A program made the translations under genes and the position numbers. Under the pieces are notes generated by a model, which saw nothing but the letters and a program-made list of their open reading frames with translations, had not been told where the DNA came from and did no database searches. Below are positions 39,260 to 47,066 of a stretch of 51,134 nt of DNA, one piece after another. The stretch is from a virus. The DNA lies in the IMG/VR virus record IMGVR_UViG_3300037247_000500, positions 1 through 51,134 of that record; one strand, written 5' to 3'. Each line of letters starts with the position of its first letter. The first letter of the stretch is position 1.

Positions 39260-39486
39260 TATTTCTTTCCTCGTAGTTTTCTTATTTCTGCATTTGTTAA
39301 ACCAGCAGTTTTAAGACCCTTTGCTATACTCTTAGTTCTCACAGTATCTTTTACTTTTGTTTTTGCTTTCTCTTTAGCAAAGTATTTTTGCACATCTTTC
39401 ATCAAACGTGTAACCCAATCAGCAGATGGAGCAACTACACCAGAAACTTTCTTTATCACTTTTTTATGATACCTATGATCTGCCAT
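39259..39486 (-). CDS. Small very basic protein (75 aa)
   Basis: Rich in Lys/Arg (YFAKEKAKTKVKDTVRTKSI, NAEIRKLRGKK). GGGAG lies upstream of ATG 39486; a TTG at 39498 would use part of that site. TAATG coupling to the next late gene. It could be a DNA-condensing or internal head protein; function unknown. Confidence 0.6.
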   Translation of the reverse strand: MADHRYHKKVIKKVSGVVAPSADWVTRLMKDVQKYFAKEKAKTKVKDTVRTKSIAKGLKTAGLTNAEIRKLRGKK

Positions 39487-39503
39487 AATATCTCCCAAGA
39501 TGA

Positions 39504-39527
39504 GGCGGGGATACCTACTTCCCCGCC
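39504..39527 (-). other. GC-rich hairpin before the small basic gene
   Basis: GGCGGGG (39504-39510) pairs with CCCCGCC (39521-39527) around a 10-nt loop. No U-run follows on the minus strand. It sits about 18 nt upstream of the gene's start and could stabilise mRNA or limit transcription from the decoration genes. Confidence 0.5.
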
Positions 39528-39555
39528 CCTACACACGCCCACTATAAGGTATATA

Positions 39556-40842
39556 TTAACGAAGTTGTGCTACCCGTATCCAGTCGATCTTCAAATTATT
39601 ACTACTACCATTCTGTTCATTCCCCAGGAAAACCGACAGTGCCATCTCTATTCCATCAGCAATGTTTGCAGCTGTCGTACCAGTCTCGATCAATTTTCCA
39701 TCCTGGTAAAATTCAATCTGTGTAATACCAGTTACTTTGAAACCAAGATTAGTAGCTGAAGTTCCAACAGTTACATTATCTTCAGTAGTATCATTAGCAC
39801 CGGCCTTTTCCGTGATTGTACCACCTAGACCACTTCCAGAATTCTGATCAGTGAAAAAACCAATAAGACTAGGACTAGTTTCATCCATCACACCACTTGC
39901 AATCAAAGTCGTATCTGTACTTGACATGCCAATAAAAACATGATTATCTATCTCATTAACTTGTATCCTGGCTTCAAACCAAATCGTTTTACCAGCAGCA
40001 GGTTTTACACAACAGTTTAAAAGTTGTGCGTTGATAGACTGATCTTTTGTACCATCAAGTTCTGTAAACTGTATTTCACCACCAGCACCTATTACTGGCC
40101 CCATCTCGGCATCAGCTGCACTTGCTAGAAGTGTAGTTGTCCAACCAGCGGCATCTGCGGTTGCATCAGCACCAACCGTGACACCTGGTCCCATGAAATC
40201 ATCGAAGTAATAGAAACCAAATCCGGGGTCAATTATCATTTTCATTATTGGACAATCTTTCCAAAGCTGTGCACTTGGACCAACCTGATGATCTACAGCA
40301 GTAAACTTGGCATAGTCTGTAGTAATCACTTCCTTAAATTTACAACCCTGAGCTTGATCACCCACATTCGTATATAAACTATGTGGTGTCGATACTCTAA
40401 GAACCTTAAATGTAGAAGTCGCTGTTGGAAAAATAGTATTCGCAACAGCAACACTACTATAAGTTGTCCAGTCAGCTACCGTAACAACACCAGTTGACTG
40501 AACATAATCAGTGATTATTCCCATAATTTGCTTACTGGGAACAATAACAAGCAAACCAATAAGTTCATTGTCAGTATCAAAAGTAGCCGTAAGCGAACTA
40601 TCAGTTAGGGTAGTAGCAGTACCAACAGCACTACAGGTTCCTGAAAACAATACATCAGCATCGGTTTTATGAAACGTACAGCCCACCGCATAACCACTTG
40701 CAGCATCACTGGGTACGGTTGTACCATAGCAATCCATTATTCCATCCACTGTTTTGTGGATAACTATCGGCGTGGCTACACCAACTCTACCCGGAATCAT
40801 TTCGGATAACGTCCACGCTATATTGTGTCTATCAGCACTCAT
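39556..40842 (-). CDS. ConA/jelly-roll-like virion protein, paralogue A (428 aa)
   Basis: One of four related genes around the capsid gene. Shared N-terminal part: HKTVDGIMDCYGTTVP and VGCTFHKTDADVLFSG. Shared core: AQLWKDCPIMKMIIDPGFGF and YYFDDF, KTIWFEARIQVNEIDNHVFI, and the ending KIDWIRVAQLR. The core resembles LamG/ConA-like jelly-roll domains. Residues about 67-150 are an extra domain (TTLTDSSLTATFDTDNELIG, IITDYVQSTGVVTVADW) absent from the shorter paralogues. Likely head decoration or an outer virion layer. A conserved leader precedes it. Confidence 0.72.
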   Translation of the reverse strand: MSADRHNIAWTLSEMIPGRVGVATPIVIHKTVDGIMDCYGTTVPSDAASGYAVGCTFHKTDADVLFSGTCSAVGTATTLTDSSLTATFDTDNELIGLLVIVPSKQIMGIITDYVQSTGVVTVADWTTYSSVAVANTIFPTATSTFKVLRVSTPHSLYTNVGDQAQGCKFKEVITTDYAKFTAVDHQVGPSAQLWKDCPIMKMIIDPGFGFYYFDDFMGPGVTVGADATADAAGWTTTLLASAADAEMGPVIGAGGEIQFTELDGTKDQSINAQLLNCCVKPAAGKTIWFEARIQVNEIDNHVFIGMSSTDTTLIASGVMDETSPSLIGFFTDQNSGSGLGGTITEKAGANDTTEDNVTVGTSATNLGFKVTGITQIEFYQDGKLIETGTTAANIADGIEMALSVFLGNEQNGSSNNLKIDWIRVAQLR

Positions 40843-40848
40843 ATTAAT

Positions 40849-40901
40849 CTCCTTTTGTCAAAAACATGCACCAGGTAAGAGTTACCTCTTTAAGTGCTTT
40901 T
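40849..40901 (-). promoter_or_regulatory. Conserved leader of paralogue A
   Basis: Nearly the same 53 nt recur before paralogue B (42203-42255) with about three differences. It contains a Shine-Dalgarno AGGAG and a short hairpin (AGGTAA/TTACCT, loop CTC). The conservation outside coding sequence suggests control of translation or mRNA stability, or simply recent duplication of gene plus leader. Confidence 0.6.
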
Positions 40902-40909
40902 AATTAGTA

Positions 40910-42196
40910 TTAACGAAGTTGTGCTATTCGCACCCAATCAACTTTTAACGTATTAATATTAGATCCATCTTCATTTTGGCAAACAAGCGACAACGCCATC
41001 TCTATTCCATCAGCGATGTTTGCAGCTGTCGTACCAGTTTCAATTACTTTACCGTCAACATAAAATTCAACCTGTGTAATACCAGTCACTTTAAAGCCTA
41101 CATTATACCATGTAGTCGCTAACAAATCAAAATTATCTTCAGTGACATCAGATGTACCATTCTTCTGTGTAACTGTTCCACCTTTGAGTGTGGTAGAATT
41201 TACATCACTGAAGAATCCTATAGAACTTGCATCCGAACCAGCTTCATCCAATGCACCAGATGCAATAATGGCCGTAGCTGTTTCGGCTATACCAACAAAA
41301 ACCTGATTATCAACATGACTAATTTGTACCCTAGCTTCAAACCAAATTGTTTTGCCAGCGGTGGGCTTTACGCAACAGTTTAAAAGTTGACAGTTCATAC
41401 CCTGATCTGGAGTAGCAGCAGCAGCAATATGAAGTTCACCACCATGACCAAGAATGGTTCCAAAAGTACCGGCTGTTGATCTAGTAATAGTCCAACCTTG
41501 AACAGTATTATTTGCAGTGCTACCAGGAGCACCAGCCAAACCTGTAAAATCATCAAAGTGAAAGTAACCCATTCCAGGATCAACCACTATTTCCATCAAT
41601 GGGCAATCTTTCCAGAGTTGAGCACTGGGACCAACCTGATGATCTACAGCAGTAAATTTAGTAGCATCTGTACTAATCAAAGAATCAAATTTACTACCTT
41701 GAACTTGATCGCCTCTATTTACATGCAAACCTGTTGACGTTGATATTTTGATAATTCTATATGTTTCACCTTTTGCTGGAACAATAGTGTTTGTAACAGC
41801 AGTTCCACTATAATCTGTCCAATCAACAACTGTAATGACACCTGTAGTGGCGTTGTAATCACTAATCACGCCCATTATTTTCTTGTTTATATCAATAACT
41901 AACAGGCTATTCAATTCATTATCAGTGTCAAAGGTGCTAGCAACCACTATATCAGTTAAAGTAGTAGCAGTACCACTTTGTACTACCCCCTCAAACAGCG
42001 TGTCACCATCAGTCTGTGTAAACAAACCACCTACTGCATAAGCAGGATCAGTCGTACTATCAGCAGGTACAGTTATACCATAACATTCTATTTGTCCATC
42101 TTCCGATTTGTGTTTTGTCCGGGGTGCAGTTACACCAACTTTACCGGGAAACATTTCTGCTAATGTTCCCGCTATATTACCTCTATCAGCCCTCAT
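40910..42196 (-). CDS. ConA/jelly-roll-like virion protein, paralogue B (428 aa)
   Basis: Same length and order as paralogue A and clearly a tandem duplicate: shared TAVDHQVGPSAQLWKDCP, QLLNCCVKPTAGKTIWFEAR, GTTAANIADGIEMALS and the final KVDWVRIAQLR. It carries the same extra domain at about 70-152 (TTLTDIVVASTFDTDNELNS, ISDYNATTGVITVVDW). The copies differ at many positions, so the duplication is not very recent, unlike the better conserved leader. Role as for paralogue A. Confidence 0.72.
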   Translation of the reverse strand: MRADRGNIAGTLAEMFPGKVGVTAPRTKHKSEDGQIECYGITVPADSTTDPAYAVGGLFTQTDGDTLFEGVVQSGTATTLTDIVVASTFDTDNELNSLLVIDINKKIMGVISDYNATTGVITVVDWTDYSGTAVTNTIVPAKGETYRIIKISTSTGLHVNRGDQVQGSKFDSLISTDATKFTAVDHQVGPSAQLWKDCPLMEIVVDPGMGYFHFDDFTGLAGAPGSTANNTVQGWTITRSTAGTFGTILGHGGELHIAAAATPDQGMNCQLLNCCVKPTAGKTIWFEARVQISHVDNQVFVGIAETATAIIASGALDEAGSDASSIGFFSDVNSTTLKGGTVTQKNGTSDVTEDNFDLLATTWYNVGFKVTGITQVEFYVDGKVIETGTTAANIADGIEMALSLVCQNEDGSNINTLKVDWVRIAQLR

Positions 42197-42202
42197 TATT
42201 TT

Positions 42203-42255
42203 CTCCTTTTGTCAAAAACATGCACCAGGTAAGAGCTACCTTTTTGAGTGCTTTA
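42203..42255 (-). promoter_or_regulatory. Conserved leader of paralogue B
   Basis: Counterpart of the leader at 40849-40901; the first 33 nt (counted from the gene side) are identical. One arm of the hairpin carries a change that shortens the stem by a pair. Its AGGAG is the ribosome-binding site of paralogue B. Confidence 0.6.
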
Positions 42256-42262
42256 GTTAATT

Positions 42263-43291
42263 TTAATATTCTACAGCTAATCTCCACCAATCTATTGAAC
42301 CTATATGATCCGAATTTCCAACATCACCATTTTTGGTAAAGAGATAAATAGCCATTTCCTCGCCTAATGGCATATCAGCAGCCGCATACAATATAGTATC
42401 GGTTGTTGGAACACCATCTACATACGGAGTAACAGTTGTACCATCACCATAAAGACCAAGTTTGTTAAATGCACCCGAAGTTGGTACAGCAATACCGACA
42501 GCCTTTTCGACTACTTCACCAGTACCATCACCATGAATAAGGTCAATGGCATTACCATCATCAAGTTTCTGTAAAAAGCCAAGGACATCTTTACCAGTAA
42601 CAAACTCACCAGTATCTACATCAAGTGAATCAGCCGCACAAAGCCCTTCCTCTGCAAGACCGACGAAAAATGCAAGTTCATTATCAGCTACAGTGTCTCT
42701 TGACACACGAGCTTCAAACCAAAACTTTTTATTCGCTGTTAGCTTCATCACGCCGCCATTATGACCATACGCCATCGCAGAATCATCATTATCAGTGTCA
42801 CTATCTATAACTTGAAGCACACCGCGATGATCAGTAATAAGACCTCTATGAAGTACACCAGTATCACCAAAAAAGGCCAAACCACTATTATAATTTACAG
42901 CACCCGCTGCACCAAAGACGTCACCCTTAAAGTCCTCAAAATAATGTGAACCTAATTCCGGGTTTGCTACGTAATCCAGCACAGGGCAATTAGCCCATAT
43001 TGCAGGACTCGGACCACGACCACTTGTAGTTCCATACTGATCAGGTAGATACCTTATAGTATCAAAATTACAAGAAATTGCTGTACCCCCATTAATGAAA
43101 AGTACATCATTTCTACCAGAACCATCTATATGAACAAACCTACAGCCAGGTACAAATCCACCCGTACCATCAACTGGCACTTCCTTACCATAAGCCTCAA
43201 GTATTCCATCACTTGATTTTCTTAATATTTGCGGCGAAACCGTAGCCGCAGGAAACAATAAATTTTGTACTGTTTGCCATGTAAGAGACAT
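42263..43291 (-). CDS. ConA/jelly-roll-like virion protein, paralogue C (342 aa)
   Basis: Related to A and B but without the inserted domain: RKSSDGILEAYGKEVPVDGT, then PAIWANCPVLDYVANPELGS, HYFEDFKGD, KKFWFEARVSRDTVADNELA, FFVGLAEEG and the ending SIDWWRLAVEY. The lack of the insert shows where it enters the longer copies. Probably part of the same outer head layer or a different position in it. Confidence 0.72.
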   Translation of the reverse strand: MSLTWQTVQNLLFPAATVSPQILRKSSDGILEAYGKEVPVDGTGGFVPGCRFVHIDGSGRNDVLFINGGTAISCNFDTIRYLPDQYGTTSGRGPSPAIWANCPVLDYVANPELGSHYFEDFKGDVFGAAGAVNYNSGLAFFGDTGVLHRGLITDHRGVLQVIDSDTDNDDSAMAYGHNGGVMKLTANKKFWFEARVSRDTVADNELAFFVGLAEEGLCAADSLDVDTGEFVTGKDVLGFLQKLDDGNAIDLIHGDGTGEVVEKAVGIAVPTSGAFNKLGLYGDGTTVTPYVDGVPTTDTILYAAADMPLGEEMAIYLFTKNGDVGNSDHIGSIDWWRLAVEY

Positions 43292-43321
43292 AATTTACCC
43301 CTTTCCGGTTCAAGGACATTC

Positions 43322-43343
43322 CGGGAAGAACGTCCCACCAATT
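43322..43343 (-). other. Hairpin between adaptor and paralogue C
   Basis: On the minus strand GGACGTTC pairs with GAATGTCC (one G-U pair) around a 6-nt loop. No U-run follows, so it is not a standard terminator; it lies about 30 nt before the start of paralogue C. Confidence 0.4.
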
Positions 43344-43357
43344 CTTACATTTCTAGT

Positions 43358-44653
43358 TTAAGCTTCTTGGACCGTCCCACTAATATCAGAATATGGGGGA
43401 TTAATCCAACTACGTCCACTTCGCCTCAAACCGCCACGTCCCATTTTACCGAGTGTTCTCGGTGCTGAACGTTTATCAGCAGCATGAGCAAGTGGTAAGT
43501 CTACTTTATAAAATTTCTCCACATAACCAGCTTGTACATCATCAAACTCCATTTCAGTCTGTGCTTTACATGCTGAAAGAACCACATCATCAAAGAGCAA
43601 TCCCGCCGGATGTTTATTATAAGCAGGTTCAACATAATATGCAGTAGTAGCACCTGGATCAGTGCCAGCAGCAGCACCACTTCGTTCAAGCCAGTCTGCC
43701 ACATCAAATTTTCCACTAGACCCGGTATAGTCCGTCACTGGAGCATAACTAAATGCACCTGTTCCGTCTATTAATCTAATTGTCCACCCATTAAAATAAT
43801 CATCAGGATAAAGATTAGCTAAATCTGCATCAGTAATTGAAGTAGTATCACCTGCATTTCCAATCCCGCACTCCATTAACAATTCATCGAACCCTACTTC
43901 ATAAGGAAACAAAATCGTATCAGTTGCCGTTGGTGAAGGATCAAGAATTATCTCCCACCGTCTTTGATTCCGATACCGCCTAACAGCAGCAACCAACGGA
44001 TAACCCGTGTTTACAGTTATCTCGCGTCTGGCTCGGATTTCTGCTTCGTTTCTCCATTCAAGAAGGTGTCCTCTACTAGAACTTTTTGCAAAAGTAAGTT
44101 TGCCCATAATAGATCCAAAATCTTCAGAAAGCAAATACCGAGCTTTGTCACCTTCTACTGTTTGAACATCTGTAATAGCATAACTATCGCTTGCTGATGG
44201 AGTTGAAGTGCTAGACGCACCATCAAAGTCTAACCACCCTGCTACTGTTACTGTCCCACCCGAAGCAGTATAATCCGTTATTAGAGCGTAGATTCCAGCG
44301 GTAATATCATATACATAGTAACCATTTATATCATCATCAGTATCATATATGCTTTCAAGTGCATCATCTACCAACGTAGTAGAATTGCCACTATCAACTG
44401 TTCCAGTAGTTTCTACCGAGCCAAATGTCACTGACATTATACGCTTTTTCCATCTCCACCCATTCTCAGGAGCATTGGCAATAAACATTCTAACAGCACT
44501 ATTTACTACTCGTTTACATTTATCAAAATTATAAATGTCAACAGGAATTATGGCCCGTTGATCGCCACTAGCACCGTAGTATGCAACTCCGGCGAGTTCA
44601 GCAGTTCGCAAGATTAAATCATAAAAAGTTAATATTGAAGTTGGCTCTGCCAT
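43358..44653 (-). CDS. Head-tail adaptor (tubular-A-like) with two inserted domains (431 aa)
   Basis: The N-terminal LTFYDLILRTAELAGV and NFDKCKRVVNSAVRMFIANA and the C-terminal DDVVLSACKAQTEMEFDDVQ resemble podovirus adaptor proteins (gp11/P22 gp4-like helices). Two copies of the ~80-residue domain seen in paralogues A and B interrupt it, near residues 83-162 (TTLVDDALESIYDTDDDING, ITDYTASGGTVTVAGW) and 268-343 (VTDYTGSSGKFDVADW). Start set at ATG 44653, 1 nt after the previous stop, with GGAAGG upstream. Confidence 0.68.
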   Translation of the reverse strand: MAEPTSILTFYDLILRTAELAGVAYYGASGDQRAIIPVDIYNFDKCKRVVNSAVRMFIANAPENGWRWKKRIMSVTFGSVETTGTVDSGNSTTLVDDALESIYDTDDDINGYYVYDITAGIYALITDYTASGGTVTVAGWLDFDGASSTSTPSASDSYAITDVQTVEGDKARYLLSEDFGSIMGKLTFAKSSSRGHLLEWRNEAEIRARREITVNTGYPLVAAVRRYRNQRRWEIILDPSPTATDTILFPYEVGFDELLMECGIGNAGDTTSITDADLANLYPDDYFNGWTIRLIDGTGAFSYAPVTDYTGSSGKFDVADWLERSGAAAGTDPGATTAYYVEPAYNKHPAGLLFDDVVLSACKAQTEMEFDDVQAGYVEKFYKVDLPLAHAADKRSAPRTLGKMGRGGLRRSGRSWINPPYSDISGTVQEA

Positions 44654-44654
44654 C

Positions 44655-44990
44655 TTACTTACCTTCCAATAAATCCCATGCTTGAACAATTACAAGTGGT
44701 CCATAGGCTATACCAATACATTCTTTAAGTAGTGCGAGTTCCTCAATAGAAAGTTCTGCTTCATCAAGCGGCCAAAGTTTCATAGCTAGTTTGCCTTTTT
44801 CATATTTCTGATCTGAGCCATCTGGTTGTTTAGGACTAGTCATTAAGGCATTAGCACAGATCTTACCAAGAGTTATTGGCGTTTCCTTAAATTTTGGTTG
44901 CCCTTTATCATCCACTTCTTTAGTTTTAACCCTCTCTACAAGCTCCTCCCCTTCCATATCAACTAAAACATGATCTAATCTTACCTTCAT
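44655..44990 (-). CDS. Conserved small phage protein (111 aa)
   Basis: The sequence runs MKVRLDHVLVDMEGEELV, then ITLGKICANALMTSP, KLAMKLWPLDEAELSIEELA, LLKECIGIAYGPLVIVQAWD. This order (first strand, a TLGK-x-x-x-N-A-L segment and the final P-L-V-x-x-Q-A-W) recurs in phage late operons, sometimes described as tail-assembly chaperone-like; the true role is unclear. GGAAC precedes ATG 44990. Confidence 0.6.
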   Translation of the reverse strand: MKVRLDHVLVDMEGEELVERVKTKEVDDKGQPKFKETPITLGKICANALMTSPKQPDGSDQKYEKGKLAMKLWPLDEAELSIEELALLKECIGIAYGPLVIVQAWDLLEGK

Positions 44991-45002
44991 AATGTTCCTT
45001 TC

Positions 45003-45044
45003 AAAAAGGCCATCCTAGGTAGTATATATACTACCTAGGATGGC
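45003..45044 (-). terminator. Strong intrinsic terminator (36-bp perfect palindrome)
   Basis: Bases 45009-45044 are a perfect 36-bp palindrome whose RNA would form a stem of about 16 bp. On the minus strand it is followed by a run of five U. It lies just after the paralogue D stop, so it should end or thin the abundant capsid/decoration message before the adaptor genes. Confidence 0.9.
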
Positions 45045-45052
45045 TATTACGA

Positions 45053-45889
45053 TTAATACTCCTGAGCTACACGAACCCAGTCGACCAGTAAATGATCACC
45101 ATCTGCTCCAGCAGCACCGCTTGTTAAAGCAATCATAACATCCATATTAGTATTACTCGGAAAATTAGCCGAAGTAATATCTATTGCATAGGCGTCACCA
45201 AGGTCAACACCGTCTTTATAGACACGGAGTTTATCAGTATCTACATCAAGACGGAAACCAACGCGAACATAAGCAGCAGCAGTAAGAGTAATCTGACCTG
45301 TATCAGATTGTGCTACTCCTGCTGAAGCTTCATTATGAATAATGGTAAGGTCATTACCATCAGCTTCGGCTACAAAGAAACCAACATAATCAACATCAAC
45401 TGGTGCGGTGGGTGCGGTAGCCATAGGTGTAGCAGAACCTAATTTACCGGGTTCCATTAATCCAATGAAGAAAGCCAAATCAGTATCAGTAATTGTACTA
45501 ACCTGAAATCTAACTTCAAACCAGAGCCTTTTTCTCTCACCCTTTAACGGACTTCTGATAATACCAGTTAAATTATCACCAGTAGTAATACCACTAGTAT
45601 CATCATCAGTACCATCCTGGTCGATCCTCAAAGCACCAACATCATCGGCAGTAAGAAGAAAGTCCGTTATATCACCATCACTGTAGGTATACCAGTTCAT
45701 ATCACCGGCAATAGCTAACAGTAAAGATGTTGCCACTTTTTCCTTTGAAGAATTTTTAAAATCATCAAAAAGATGAATACCGCTTGCCGGTTCAGCTAAA
45801 AAGGTTAGCACCGGGCAATCAGCCCAAATCTTCGGACTTGGCATACGAGCCACAACGTCTTCTGCTCTTGCATATCTTACAACACTCAT
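45053..45889 (-). CDS. ConA/jelly-roll-like virion protein, paralogue D (278 aa)
   Basis: The shortest of the four. It begins directly with the shared core (SPKIWADCPVLTFLAEPASG, HLFDDF), then KRLWFEVRFQVSTITDTDLA, FFIGLMEPGK and the ending LVDWVRVAQEY. It lies immediately downstream of the major capsid gene and before a strong terminator, so it is probably made in large amounts: the best candidate for the capsid decoration protein itself. AGGAG precedes ATG 45889. Confidence 0.75.
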   Translation of the reverse strand: MSVVRYARAEDVVARMPSPKIWADCPVLTFLAEPASGIHLFDDFKNSSKEKVATSLLLAIAGDMNWYTYSDGDITDFLLTADDVGALRIDQDGTDDDTSGITTGDNLTGIIRSPLKGERKRLWFEVRFQVSTITDTDLAFFIGLMEPGKLGSATPMATAPTAPVDVDYVGFFVAEADGNDLTIIHNEASAGVAQSDTGQITLTAAAYVRVGFRLDVDTDKLRVYKDGVDLGDAYAIDITSANFPSNTNMDVMIALTSGAAGADGDHLLVDWVRVAQEY

Positions 45890-45951
45890 TTTATTCTCCT
45901 AAAATTTCTTCAACGTTATATATACGATCAATGCTGTTGTGTTATCAACGA

Positions 45952-47055
45952 TTAACTTGTAAGGGCTTTATGCAAAACGAAGCCCGCTTCACGAACATTA
46001 AGACATAAATTCTGATGCTGTCCATCAAGGTAAACTGTGAACGTAGTATGCTGCGTTCTATCTGTCATAGGTTCAGATTCTATCATCCAATATCCATCAT
46101 GTACATATGGAATGAACTTCTCAAAATTAATACAATAAATCGAATCTGGACTATCACCAGTTTCAGGATCAGTTTGTGTATTCAAATCCGGGATTGGAAC
46201 CACAGGCAGACGATTGACATACACCAAACCTGTGTCGTCCATCTTAATGTTACCCAAAACTTCCTTGCCAGTATGCTTATCATCCTTGGCATCCGCTAGA
46301 TCCTGAAGATCCACTACATTATCAAACGTGGTATAAATACGTTTTGCAGCGGCCCTGCTCTGTGAAGGATCATTTACAATCATCGGAGCTTTAAAATTAG
46401 TATACAGAAACGCCAATCTAAAAGTACGAAGCATAGCGTTATTAACTTCTGTATACAAAGCCGCATAATTTCGCCAAAGCGACTGAGCAGCAGAATCAAT
46501 ACCAGCACAGGTTGTGTTGGTATTACCATCCTGATAACGAATCGTTTGACCAACAAAACCATCAGTCGTACTATCCGCGTTCATCCAGCGAATATAATAC
46601 GGTACACCATTCGGGTACAGATCGTCAGTTGTAGTCGCAGGTGTTTTCCACGCACGATCTTCAATCAACTTTGCTAAGGACCACAGACCATCAACCCTGC
46701 GAACTTTCATTAGGCTAATAAAACCTTTAGCCGAATTCTTATTACGCAGAATCTCTACTTTGTCCCAAGAGTAATTTGTACTAAGCTGACACCAAGGGAC
46801 ACGAATTCGATACATCACATCGCCAACCGCAGGTTCATCAGTCTCATACATCCTGCGATACTTGGCATTACCAGTTGGATTCAGCATAACCTGACGCTGA
46901 ATCTGTTCACCGCCGTCAATGACCATACGCTCTGTTTGATATATACGACAGAATTCATAATCCTGTCTGTCCCAAGTAACCTCAAAATACTGCTTGGGTA
47001 GATCATCAAGTGTTAACATGATCAAGTCGGCTAATTGAGCATTTTTAACAGCCAT
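45952..47055 (-). CDS. Major capsid protein
   Basis: 367 residues between scaffold and decoration genes. The N-terminal part (QLADLIMLTLDDLPKQYFEV) is followed by a beta-rich body with long loop (GGEQIQRQVMLNPTGNAKYR) and by NAMLRTFRLAFLYTNFKAPM. The C-terminus contains FEKFIPYVHDGYWMIESEP and TFTVYLDGQHQNLCLNVREA, consistent with HK97-fold capsid proteins. Position after scaffold and portal supports the call. Coupled regulation with paralogue D is likely. Confidence 0.85.
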   Translation of the reverse strand: MAVKNAQLADLIMLTLDDLPKQYFEVTWDRQDYEFCRIYQTERMVIDGGEQIQRQVMLNPTGNAKYRRMYETDEPAVGDVMYRIRVPWCQLSTNYSWDKVEILRNKNSAKGFISLMKVRRVDGLWSLAKLIEDRAWKTPATTTDDLYPNGVPYYIRWMNADSTTDGFVGQTIRYQDGNTNTTCAGIDSAAQSLWRNYAALYTEVNNAMLRTFRLAFLYTNFKAPMIVNDPSQSRAAAKRIYTTFDNVVDLQDLADAKDDKHTGKEVLGNIKMDDTGLVYVNRLPVVPIPDLNTQTDPETGDSPDSIYCINFEKFIPYVHDGYWMIESEPMTDRTQHTTFTVYLDGQHQNLCLNVREAGFVLHKALTS

Positions 47056-47066
47056 CTTTTACCATC

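Noticed and set aside
39504-39527. Intrinsic terminator
   Set aside because: The hairpin is good but no U-run follows in either direction, so it is listed only as a structure.
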